Source: an uncultured Collinsella sp. (lineage in GTDB: Bacteria; Actinomycetota; Coriobacteriia; Coriobacteriales; Coriobacteriaceae). From it: a stretch of 5,989 bases of DNA. Within the stretch, counting starts at the first letter, position 1. Each line of letters opens with the position of its first letter. A program made the translations under genes and the position numbers. A model generated the notes under the pieces. It saw nothing but the letters and a program-made list of their open reading frames with translations, had not been told where the DNA came from and made no database searches. Shown piece after piece: positions 1 through 5,330 of the stretch. Location: assembly GCA_958452935.1 (NCBI GenBank), contig CAUDVX010000065.1:1-5989 (forward strand), read 5' to 3'.

Positions 1-1090
1 TGAGCGCATGCTCGGGGCACACCTTGACGCAGGCACCGCAGCCCAAGCAATACGTGGACTCCAACGCAAAGCGGCCGCTTCCCACCAAATCACAGGCGAA
101 CGTGGGACATACATTGACACACTCGCCACACGACGTGCACTTGTCAAAATCACACTCAGGCGTGCTCACCTGCATGTTCTGGGCAAGCTCGGGGTGGTTT
201 TGCAATGTCGAGAGCACCAACTGGCGACCGTGCGTGAGCGAACGGCGACGCTTGGTCGTCGTGGTGCCGCACATGGTGTTGAGCGTGCGCTCGAGCTGGG
301 TAATCTGGTGGCGGTGGGCTTTGAGCTTCTGCGTCACCGAGGCCAGCGCCGCCGTTGCCGGGTTGAGCTTGGTCACGGTAAGGCCCGTGGTGCGGGCAAT
401 CTTTTCCATGTACTCCTTGCGCTCGTACTCGCGGCGCTTATGGCACTTGAGGCTCTTGGGATCGACCTCCAGACCCATGCCCGTGCCCGCCCACTCCTCG
501 GCGGTAGCAATGGCCTCGCCCAGGATGTCCTCGCCACCGGTGTTACGGCACTTATCGCACACGCCCAGCGGCAGGTACACGCTCACGTTGGGATAATCAG
601 CCAGCACCGAGAACCAGGTCTCGGCCGTAATATCGCCTACACAGGCGACAACAACCTCGTTCTCGCGCGGCATGCGCTTAAGGGCACGCGTGCAGGTAAC
701 GTAGGCGGTCTCGTGGCTCGTAGCCGCCGAGACAATGTCGTCGTAGACGTTTTTGGGTGCAAGGCGCGGAGAGATGATCGCCTCCGTCGGGCAAGCAGCA
801 GCGCACAGACCGCACTTACGGCAACTGTCGAGAATCTCGATAGCATCTTCCTCGATCTCAATGGCGTTCACTGGGCACACGTCCATGCACGCGGTACAGC
901 CGCTCTTCTCGTTCTTGCAAGCCAGGCACGGTATGGTGTTACCGCGCGGGCGCTCCTTGTAGTCAGCAGGATTCCACTGCGGAGCCGACGGATCGAGCGC
1001 GTCGGTCACACCGCCAAGCGGGTCTTTAAAAAAATCCAAGCCCTTGCTGATTTCGATGATGTCATCAAACAGATCGTGTTCCTGCGCCAT
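1..1090 (-). CDS. Multi-cluster 4Fe-4S ferredoxin-like protein (C-terminus beyond window)
   Basis: The reading frame is open from an ATG at 1090 to the left edge (363 codons), so the C-terminus is missing. The start is supported by GGAGG at 1099-1103, 8 nt upstream. Residues 55-72 carry a five-cysteine motif (C55, C58, C65, C68, C72-P), and residues 90-100 carry a classic C-x2-C-x2-C-x3-C-P. A second pair occurs at C318/C321/C324/C328-P and C348/C351/C354/C358-P. This points to two bacterial-ferredoxin-type 2x[4Fe-4S] modules separated by about 215 residues. The middle has further cysteines (C133, C150, C178, C181, C216, C274), including a CDKC pair, and a basic, probably helical stretch at about 215-285. 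No signal peptide or membrane segment is visible, so the protein is probably cytoplasmic. A role in electron transfer is inferred from family knowledge. The partner enzyme and the exact family are not recognised. A 151-bp gap separates it from the dehydrogenase gene upstream, so co-transcription is possible but not shown. Confidence 0.85.
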   Translation of the reverse strand, partial: MAQEHDLFDDIIEISKGLDFFKDPLGGVTDALDPSAPQWNPADYKERPRGNTIPCLACKNEKSGCTACMDVCPVNAIEIEEDAIEILDSCRKCGLCAAACPTEAIISPRLAPKNVYDDIVSAATSHETAYVTCTRALKRMPRENEVVVACVGDITAETWFSVLADYPNVSVYLPLGVCDKCRNTGGEDILGEAIATAEEWAGTGMGLEVDPKSLKCHKRREYERKEYMEKIARTTGLTVTKLNPATAALASVTQKLKAHRHQITQLERTLNTMCGTTTTKRRRSLTHGRQLVLSTLQNHPELAQNMQVSTPECDFDKCTSCGECVNVCPTFACDLVGSGRFALESTYCLGCGACVKVCPEHAL

Positions 1091-1181
1091 GCGCGGCCCC
1101 TCCCTGAGCAGTGCAAACAAGCAAGAGATAATGATACGCCATCGGCCCACGCCTCGGGCAAATTACACGCGGCGCATCTTT

Positions 1182-1210
1182 GCGGCAAATAGCCTATGGC
1201 CTATCGCCGC
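1182..1210 (-). other. Imperfect hairpin between the gldA paralogue and the ferredoxin gene
   Basis: Arms GCGGC (1182-1186) and GCCGC (1206-1210) pair. An inner ATAG/CTAT pair (1189-1192 with 1201-1204) extends the stem after a small internal loop. It lies 32 nt beyond the stop codon of the 1242-2309 gene on the minus strand, where a terminator is expected. No T-run follows it on that strand, so it is at best a weak or factor-assisted terminator, and the downstream ferredoxin gene may receive read-through. Nothing else recognisable was seen in the 1091-1241 gap apart from the ferredoxin ribosome site. Confidence 0.3.
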
Positions 1211-1241
1211 CTCGATTGCACAAGGTCAATCAAATGCCAAG

Positions 1242-2309
1242 CTATGCCTCGCGCATGAGCTGCACGAGCTTTTGTTTGGTCACCCTGGCCTGCTCGTTGG
1301 CCATGTTACGCTCGTTCTTAAAAGTTGCGTCCGCAACGCTCAGCAAGTCGGCATCGGAAATCTCGCCAAGGCCCAGCTCCTCGAGCGTCGTCGGCAGACC
1401 AACGCGCCGGCAAAACTCGAGCACCTGATCAAGCTCGGGCGCACGCTCCAGGCGCAGCTGCACCACCAGGCCAAATGCCACGGCCTCACCATGCATGGCC
1501 TTGCACTCGGGCAAAATCGTCAGGCCGTTGGCGATCGCATGCGCCAGCGCCAAACCGCCACTCTCAAAGCCAACGCCCGAAAGCAGAATATTGCACTCGA
1601 TCAGACGCTCAACCGCCGGCGATATACGGTCCTTTTTGAGATCGCGTTTGGCAGCGACACCGCACTCCATGAGCGTATCGTAGCAGGCACGAGCCGCAAC
1701 CAGGGCCAAGTGCCCCGGCGCACCACCGTGCTCGTTAGTGCCGTGCGCTGCGACACACGAACGCGCCTCGAAGTACGTTGCCAGTGCATCGCCCATACCA
1801 GCGACCGTCATACGCAGTGGAGCCGCCGCGACCACGTTGGTATCGACCACGACCAGGTCTGGATTCTTCTCGAGCATCAGGTAGCGGTCGAACGACCCAT
1901 CCTCGTGATACAGCACCGAAATCGCGCTGCACGGACCGTCCATCGAAGCCGCCGTGGGGCATACGCATAACGGCAACTCGGCATAAAACGCTACTGCCTT
2001 GGCGATATCGAGCATCTTGCCACCGCCAATACCCACCACCATGTCGCAATACTCAGCCTGGGCTTCCTTAGCCATATCGACAACGGCCTCTTCCGTACAC
2101 GGACCGTCATAGATCTTAAAGAACGGCTCGCTTAGGTCTTCGTCCAGAAATCCATCGACGATCTGCCTGCACAGCCGATCCTCGGTGCCCTGGTCAAACA
2201 AGACATAGGCAGCACAACCCAACCATGACAAATACCTGCCCTGACGCGAAAGTTCGCCCGGCCCCTGAACATACCGGCCAGGACCGCCATAAACCATGGG
2301 AAGCGCCAT
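1242..2309 (-). CDS. Glycerol dehydrogenase-like metal-dependent dehydrogenase (divergent GldA paralogue)
   Basis: This 355-residue protein of the iron/zinc-containing (group III) alcohol dehydrogenase superfamily is collinear with the GldA encoded just upstream. The N-terminal Rossmann-like half has the nucleotide-binding GGGKMLDIAKA at residues 95-105. Metal ligands expected for GldA are present: D174 in AGMGDALATYFEA, H257 in LALAHAIANG and H273 in AMHGEAVAFG. The substrate-site aspartate is kept (D124), but its setting is SMDGP instead of the STDAP of the neighbour. One residue is missing between the two histidines relative to the neighbour (AMHGE versus GMYHGE). The C-terminal tail of about 25 residues is basic and unlike GldA. 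It probably catalyses an NAD(H)-linked alcohol/ketone interconversion in the cytoplasm, but glycerol as substrate is uncertain. The ATG at 2309 fits the family N-terminus, with a weak AAGGGCGG-like ribosome site. It is separated from gldA by a strong terminator, so it probably has its own promoter. Confidence 0.88.
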   Translation of the reverse strand: MALPMVYGGPGRYVQGPGELSRQGRYLSWLGCAAYVLFDQGTEDRLCRQIVDGFLDEDLSEPFFKIYDGPCTEEAVVDMAKEAQAEYCDMVVGIGGGKMLDIAKAVAFYAELPLCVCPTAASMDGPCSAISVLYHEDGSFDRYLMLEKNPDLVVVDTNVVAAAPLRMTVAGMGDALATYFEARSCVAAHGTNEHGGAPGHLALVAARACYDTLMECGVAAKRDLKKDRISPAVERLIECNILLSGVGFESGGLALAHAIANGLTILPECKAMHGEAVAFGLVVQLRLERAPELDQVLEFCRRVGLPTTLEELGLGEISDADLLSVADATFKNERNMANEQARVTKQKLVQLMREA

Positions 2310-2339
2310 ACAAGAATCCGCCCTTTCATCAACAACAAT

Positions 2340-2370
2340 TGGTGCAAAGTAATCTGACCCCTTTGCACCA
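2340..2370. repeat. Perfect 10-bp inverted repeat in the leader of the gldA paralogue
   Basis: The arms TGGTGCAAAG (2340-2349) and CTTTGCACCA (2361-2370) are exact reverse complements with an 11-nt spacer, TAATCTGACCC. It lies 30 bp upstream of the start codon at 2309 and just beyond the gldA terminator. No T-run follows on the minus strand, so it is unlikely to be a terminator. It could be a repressor operator, an mRNA leader hairpin or a dispersed palindromic (REP-like) repeat. The 10-mer TGGTGCAAAG recurs at 5223-5232. Confidence 0.75.
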
Positions 2371-2374
2371 TAGC

Positions 2375-2411
2375 AAAAAGGGGCAAAGCCATCTGCCGGC
2401 TTTGCCCCTTT
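2375..2411 (-). terminator. Intrinsic terminator of gldA
   Basis: A perfect 14-bp stem (2377-2390 with 2398-2411, arm GGCTTTGCCCCTTT) encloses a 7-nt loop. Read on the minus strand the stem runs into TTTTT (2379-2375). It begins 11 nt after the gldA stop codon, the usual position for a Rho-independent terminator, and should largely isolate gldA from the downstream paralogue. Confidence 0.92.
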
Positions 2412-2422
2412 CTTACCTTAGT

Positions 2423-3523
2423 CTACTCATCCATAAGGTAGTAGTGGCCCAGTGCGTCGGCACCCAGGATGGCGTTGGCGACCATCTCGGGCGTCACCTC
2501 AAACGGCATGTTGCACATGGTGTCATCGGGCGCGCACGCGGCCTCGGCAACAATCATGGCCTTCTCGCGCGTAAGTTCGGCAACGCCAAGTTCCTTCATC
2601 GTGACCGGCAGGCCCAGCTCAATGCAGAAGCCCAAGACTTCCTCGAGTTTCTCAGTCGGGGCATCCTCGAGTACCAGCTGGACGATGGTGCCAAAGGCGA
2701 CCTTCTCGCCATGATACATGCCGTGGCACTCGGGCAGCATCGTCAGGCCATTGTGGATGGCATGAGCAGCAGCAAGGCCCGAGCTCTCAAAGCCAATGCC
2801 CGAGAGCAGCGTATTGGCCTCGATGATATGCTCGACGGCAGGCGTCAGCGCACCCTTCTCCAGCGCGACCTTGGCCTTGACGCCATCGGCCATAAGCGTC
2901 TCGTAGCAGAGCTTGGCAAGTGCCAGACCAGCCATACCGCCCTTGCCGCCAGCGCAGGTGCCGCCGTCGGCATCGTGCGTCGCCTGGGCCTCAAAGTAGG
3001 TTGCGAGCGCATCGCCCATACCGGAAACCGTCAGGCGCACCGGGCTCGCCGCGATAACCGTCGTATCCATCAGGACAATGTTGGGGTTTGCCTTAAGGAA
3101 GAGATATTTATCGAACTGGCCGTCATCGGTGTAGAGCACCGAAAGTGCCGAGCACGGTGCATCGGTCGAAGCGATGGTGGGGCAAATGATAACCGGGGAC
3201 TCCAGGTAGTAGGCAACGGCCTTGGCGGTGTCGAGGATCTTGCCGCCACCAACGCCGACGATGATGTCGCAACCGTTGTCGCGGGCGAGCGCAACCAGGC
3301 GATCGACCTCGCCCTTGGAGCACTCGCCGTTAAAGTCCTCAAACAGCAACTCGGCCTTAGCCTCGGCAAAGCCGCCCTCGATCTTGGCGCCGACGCGCTT
3401 CTTGCCCGAAGGCGTCACGATAACGAGGGCCTTAGCGCCGAGCGGCTCGACATAGGAGCCGAGCTTGGCCAGCTCGTCCGGGCCCTGGATGTACTTGCTG
3501 GGGCTATTGAAGATTGCAGCCAT
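2423..3523 (-). CDS. gldA: Glycerol dehydrogenase (NAD-dependent, zinc-type)
   Basis: This 366-residue protein matches the usual GldA length. In this family the enzyme oxidises glycerol to dihydroxyacetone with NAD+, or runs in reverse, in the cytoplasm. Visible motifs: the GldA-like start NSPSKYIQGPDEL (residues 6-18), the nucleotide-binding GVGGGKILDTAKA at about 90-102, the substrate-site D121 in IASTDAPCSA, and metal ligands D171 (SGMGDALATYFEA), H254 (AAAHAIHNG) and H271 (MYHGEKVAFG). The C-terminal block NMPFEVTPEMVANAI (338-352) is also typical of GldA. The start at 3523 fits the family N-terminus, but the ribosome site is poor (GAGAATGGG, no AGGAGG). A terminator for the upstream alcohol dehydrogenase gene ends only 23 nt before the start codon, leaving no obvious room for a separate promoter, so expression may depend on read-through. 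Cysteines and glycines are frequent at 186-197 (GGTCAGGKGGM), as in a surface loop. Confidence 0.95.
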   Translation of the reverse strand: MAAIFNSPSKYIQGPDELAKLGSYVEPLGAKALVIVTPSGKKRVGAKIEGGFAEAKAELLFEDFNGECSKGEVDRLVALARDNGCDIIVGVGGGKILDTAKAVAYYLESPVIICPTIASTDAPCSALSVLYTDDGQFDKYLFLKANPNIVLMDTTVIAASPVRLTVSGMGDALATYFEAQATHDADGGTCAGGKGGMAGLALAKLCYETLMADGVKAKVALEKGALTPAVEHIIEANTLLSGIGFESSGLAAAHAIHNGLTMLPECHGMYHGEKVAFGTIVQLVLEDAPTEKLEEVLGFCIELGLPVTMKELGVAELTREKAMIVAEAACAPDDTMCNMPFEVTPEMVANAILGADALGHYYLMDE

Positions 3524-3546
3524 TTTTATCCCATTCTCTAATAAGT

Positions 3547-3586
3547 AAAAAGAAAGGGGCTCCGTACGGATACGTGCGGAGCCCCT
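3547..3586 (-). terminator. Intrinsic terminator of the alcohol dehydrogenase gene, abutting gldA
   Basis: A perfect 10-bp GC-rich stem (arms 3555-3564 and 3577-3586, CGGAGCCCCT on plus) has a 12-nt loop. On the minus strand it is followed by TTCTTTT, ending at 3547. It starts about 21 nt after the TAA of the 3608-4831 gene. Only 23 nt separate its end from the gldA start codon, so it could also act as an attenuator for gldA. Confidence 0.9.
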
Positions 3587-3607
3587 CGTTACGATTACAA
3601 GAGTCGA

Positions 3608-4831
3608 TTAGAAATCGATGTCGGTGTCGTAGTAGCAGGCCTTGAGGATCTTCTCGAAGTCGGCAGCCTTGGTCTCACGCGGGTTCTCGGGCGTGCAGGC
3701 GTCGGTCTCGGCGTTCGCGGCGATCTCGGGCAGCTTGGCGAGGAACTCCTCCTCGGAAACCATCTGCGGGTTCTCGGCGTCGACCTTCACGCCACCATTC
3801 GCGTAATCCTTGATGGACTGCGGAATGTTGAGCTGGTCGTTGAGGTCGCGGATCTTCTGGACGAGCGCAGCGATGAGCTCCTCGTTGGTCTCGCCGGGAA
3901 GGTGCAGGATCTCCTTGGCCACGTAAGCGTAACGCTCGGCAGCACGCGGGTCCTTGGAGTTCCACTGGATGACCTTGCCCAGGTACATGGCGTTAGCGGC
4001 ACCATGGATGATGTGGCCGTTCTCGAAGGCAGCACCGGTCTTGTGAGCCATGGAGTGAACGATGCCGAGCAGACCCGAGGAGAAGGCGATACCGGCGATG
4101 CACTGAGCCTCGTGCATGTGCTGACGGGCCTCATGGTCGCCAGCATAGGACTTGGGCAGCCACTCGACGATCTCGCGGATGCCGTGCAGAGCGTTGGCGT
4201 CGGTGAACATAGAGGCGCAGGTGGAAACGTAGGCCTCCATGCAGTGGGTCAGAGCATCCATGCCGGTGTGAGCGCACAGCTTGGCGGGCATGGTGTAGGT
4301 GAGCTCGGGGTCGACGATGGCGACATCAGGGGTGATGTTGAAGTCGGCCAGCGGGTACTTGATGCCCTTGGCGTAGTCGGTAATGACGGAGAACGCGGTG
4401 ACCTCGGTAGCGGTGCCGGAGGTAGAGGAGATGGCGCAGAAATGAGCCTTCTGACGCAGCTCGGGGAAGCTGAACGGCTGGATGATGTTGTCGAAGGACT
4501 CCTCGGGGTACTCGTAGAAGACCCACATGGCCTTAGCGGCATCGATGGGCGAGCCGCCGCCGATGGCAACGATCCAGTCGGGCTCGAACTCGCGCATAGC
4601 GGCTGCGCCCTTCATGACGGTCTCAATGGAGGGATCGGACTCGACGCCCTCGAACAGCTTGACCTCCATGCCGGCCTCTTTGAGGTCGGCCTCGACGTCC
4701 TGCAAGAACCCGCCGCGGCGCATAGAGCTGCCGCCAGAAACGATGATGGCCTTCTTGCCCTTGAGGTTCTTCACCTCGTGGCGAGCGCCCTCACCAAAGT
4801 ACAGATCGCGAGGATTGGTAAAACGTCCCAT
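3608..4831 (-). CDS. Iron-containing alcohol dehydrogenase (butanol dehydrogenase / AdhE C-terminal type)
   Basis: This 407-residue group III alcohol dehydrogenase would reduce an aldehyde to an alcohol (or the reverse) with NAD(P)H in the cytoplasm. It starts MGRFTNPRDLYFG. GGSSMRRGG (33-41) and the cofactor-binding IGGGSPIDAAKAMW (90-103) follow, then SSTSGTATEVTAFSV (135-149), as in AdhE and butanol dehydrogenases. Likely metal ligands are D192 and H196 in GMDALTHCMEAY, H259 in VHSMAHKTGAAF, and H276 in HIIHGAANA, with H263 and H273 nearby. The ATG at 4831 is chosen because AGGAGG lies 6 nt upstream and the family N-terminus begins there. The frame is open 120 bp further upstream, but that part is arginine-rich and unlike the family. 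Codons end mostly in G or C and lysine is almost always AAG, suggesting high expression. It is the first gene of the minus-strand dehydrogenase cluster and has a terminator just downstream. The exact substrate and the NADH/NADPH preference cannot be read from sequence. Confidence 0.95.
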   Translation of the reverse strand: MGRFTNPRDLYFGEGARHEVKNLKGKKAIIVSGGSSMRRGGFLQDVEADLKEAGMEVKLFEGVESDPSIETVMKGAAAMREFEPDWIVAIGGGSPIDAAKAMWVFYEYPEESFDNIIQPFSFPELRQKAHFCAISSTSGTATEVTAFSVITDYAKGIKYPLADFNITPDVAIVDPELTYTMPAKLCAHTGMDALTHCMEAYVSTCASMFTDANALHGIREIVEWLPKSYAGDHEARQHMHEAQCIAGIAFSSGLLGIVHSMAHKTGAAFENGHIIHGAANAMYLGKVIQWNSKDPRAAERYAYVAKEILHLPGETNEELIAALVQKIRDLNDQLNIPQSIKDYANGGVKVDAENPQMVSEEEFLAKLPEIAANAETDACTPENPRETKAADFEKILKACYYDTDIDF

Positions 4832-4837
4832 ACTGTG

Positions 4838-4843
4838 CCTCCT
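4838..4843 (-). promoter_or_regulatory. Ribosome-binding site fixing the alcohol dehydrogenase start
   Basis: A perfect AGGAGG on the minus strand lies 6 nt before the ATG at 4831. It decides against the longer in-frame start at 4951, inside which this site would be coding. Confidence 0.9.
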
Positions 4844-4867
4844 AAACAAGCCCCTCTTAGACTTGCG

Positions 4868-4873
4868 TATATA
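4868..4873 (-). promoter_or_regulatory. Candidate -10 box for the alcohol dehydrogenase gene
   Basis: TATATA occurs in otherwise mixed sequence 37 bp upstream of the start codon, which would give a leader of about 30 nt. No good -35 is present at 16-18 bp (ACGGAG at 17 bp), so the promoter would be weak or activator-dependent. A perfect dyad overlaps its upstream edge. Confidence 0.35.
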
Positions 4874-4898
4874 ACGGAGCACCCGATTGGCTCCGTTA
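4872..4898. promoter_or_regulatory. 9-bp perfect dyad, candidate operator of the alcohol dehydrogenase
   Basis: The arms TAACGGAGC (4872-4880) and GCTCCGTTA (4890-4898) are exact reverse complements with a 9-nt spacer. The dyad fills the space between the candidate -10 box and the -35 position of the alcohol dehydrogenase promoter, as a repressor operator would. There is no T-run, so it is not a terminator. It does not match the Rex consensus (TTGTGAA...TTCACAA). The cognate regulator is unknown. Confidence 0.5.
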
Positions 4899-4923
4899 GG
4901 ACCGTTTGCGCGTTGCCGGCGAT

Positions 4924-4960
4924 GACAATGCGCGATGTCTAAACGTCTCAACGCTCAGAC
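4924..4960. repeat. Two adjacent imperfect palindromes upstream of the alcohol dehydrogenase
   Basis: GACA-x2-GCGC-x2-TGTC spans 4924-4939. A second quasi-palindrome spans 4945-4960 with outer arms GTCT and AGAC. Each matches its own reverse complement at 12 of 16 positions. A tandem direct repeat (GTCTAAAC then GTCTCAAC, 4937-4952) bridges them. They could be protein-binding sites in the divergent control region, but chance similarity is not excluded. Confidence 0.3.
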
Positions 4961-5010
4961 AAACACTATTTTACCGTTCTGGTTGGTCAGTTATTCACCT
5001 AAAGCCGCCA

Positions 5011-5277
5011 ATGATGAAACGTTTTTTCTATCCTTGGAACCTCTTGCGTTGCGGTTATTGCCCCAAGCTGGGCAAACGTTTTATCAAGGTTGACTACATA
5101 CCCCGGGCAGGACTGCGCCCCTCCAAAATATGCACCGTTCGCCGCCAAAAATCGACCGTTTGCGGCACCGTGATACCACTCGGTCGTCCAAGGTGCCGAC
5201 ATTTGTGCGACATCCGTCTTCGTGGTGCAAAGGTGCAAGTCCAAGTGCGGTACCCCCGGTGTGCCACATGCGGGTAA
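5011..5277. other. Intergenic stretch open on both strands, rich in inverted repeats; possible dispersed element
   Basis: This is most of the non-genic space between the divergent genes. The plus strand is open from ATG 5011 to a TAA at 5275-5277 (88 codons, eight cysteines including CGYC and CATCG). The minus strand is open over 4999-5244 (81 codons, TTG start). Neither has a convincing ribosome site, and the plus frame uses ATA, CGG and AGG codons that are uncommon in the neighbouring genes. I do not call a protein. AAACGTTTT occurs twice (5017-5025, 5074-5082). TGGTGCAAAG (5223-5232) and GACCGTTTGCG (5154-5164) each recur elsewhere in the window (2340-2349 and 4900-4910). The sequence could be a dispersed intergenic repeat, a structured leader or a decayed gene. 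Confidence 0.4.
5141..5198. repeat. Overlapping, mutually exclusive hairpins
   Basis: Hairpin A pairs GCCGC plus AAA (5141-5149, one bulged C at 5146) with TTTGCGGC (5159-5166). Hairpin B pairs CGGCACC (5163-5169) with GGTGCCG (5192-5198). They share 5163-5166, so only one can form at a time. No T-run follows either on the plus or minus strand. Confidence 0.45.
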
Positions 5278-5287
5278 ACTAGAACCT

Positions 5288-5293
5288 TATATA
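5288..5293 (+). promoter_or_regulatory. Candidate -10 box for the TPR-like gene
   Basis: TATATA lies 38 bp upstream of the ATG at 5331, almost the same distance as the matching box before the divergent alcohol dehydrogenase. No recognisable -35 is present at 16-18 bp (CACATG at 17 bp). Support comes only from the box itself and its position. Confidence 0.35.
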
Positions 5294-5330
5294 GAGACAT
5301 TTGAACCCTAACCGCAGCAAAGGAGGCCCC

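Noticed and set aside
8..1192. 394-codon open frame on the plus strand opposite the ferredoxin-like gene
   Set aside because: The minus strand here encodes four ferredoxin-type cysteine motifs with a good ribosome site. The plus frame has no recognisable motif and is a GC-rich antisense shadow.
1044..1970. 308-codon plus-strand frame opposite the gldA paralogue and ferredoxin start
   Set aside because: It crosses an intergenic gap and two real genes, with no motif or ribosome site.
2225..3541. 438-codon open frame on the plus strand opposite gldA
   Set aside because: It runs through two terminator-bearing gaps and parts of two dehydrogenase genes, lacks a ribosome site and family motifs, and mirrors the codon bias of gldA.
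3902..4942. 346-codon open frame on the plus strand opposite the alcohol dehydrogenase
   Set aside because: It is antisense to conserved cofactor and metal motifs, has a low-complexity Gly/Val/Leu/Asp composition and no start signal.
4832..4951. 40-residue N-terminal extension of the alcohol dehydrogenase
   Set aside because: It would translate through the perfect AGGAGG at 4838-4843 and the dyad, is arginine-rich, and does not match the family N-terminus.
5011..5277. 88-residue cysteine-rich (zinc-ribbon-like) protein on the plus strand
   Set aside because: There is no ribosome site before ATG 5011, rare codons are frequent and cysteine spacing is irregular. It is kept only as one explanation of the structured element.
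4832..5330. Known riboswitch in the divergent leader
   Set aside because: I looked for cobalamin, ZTP, fluoride and glycine-type conserved boxes by eye and found none.
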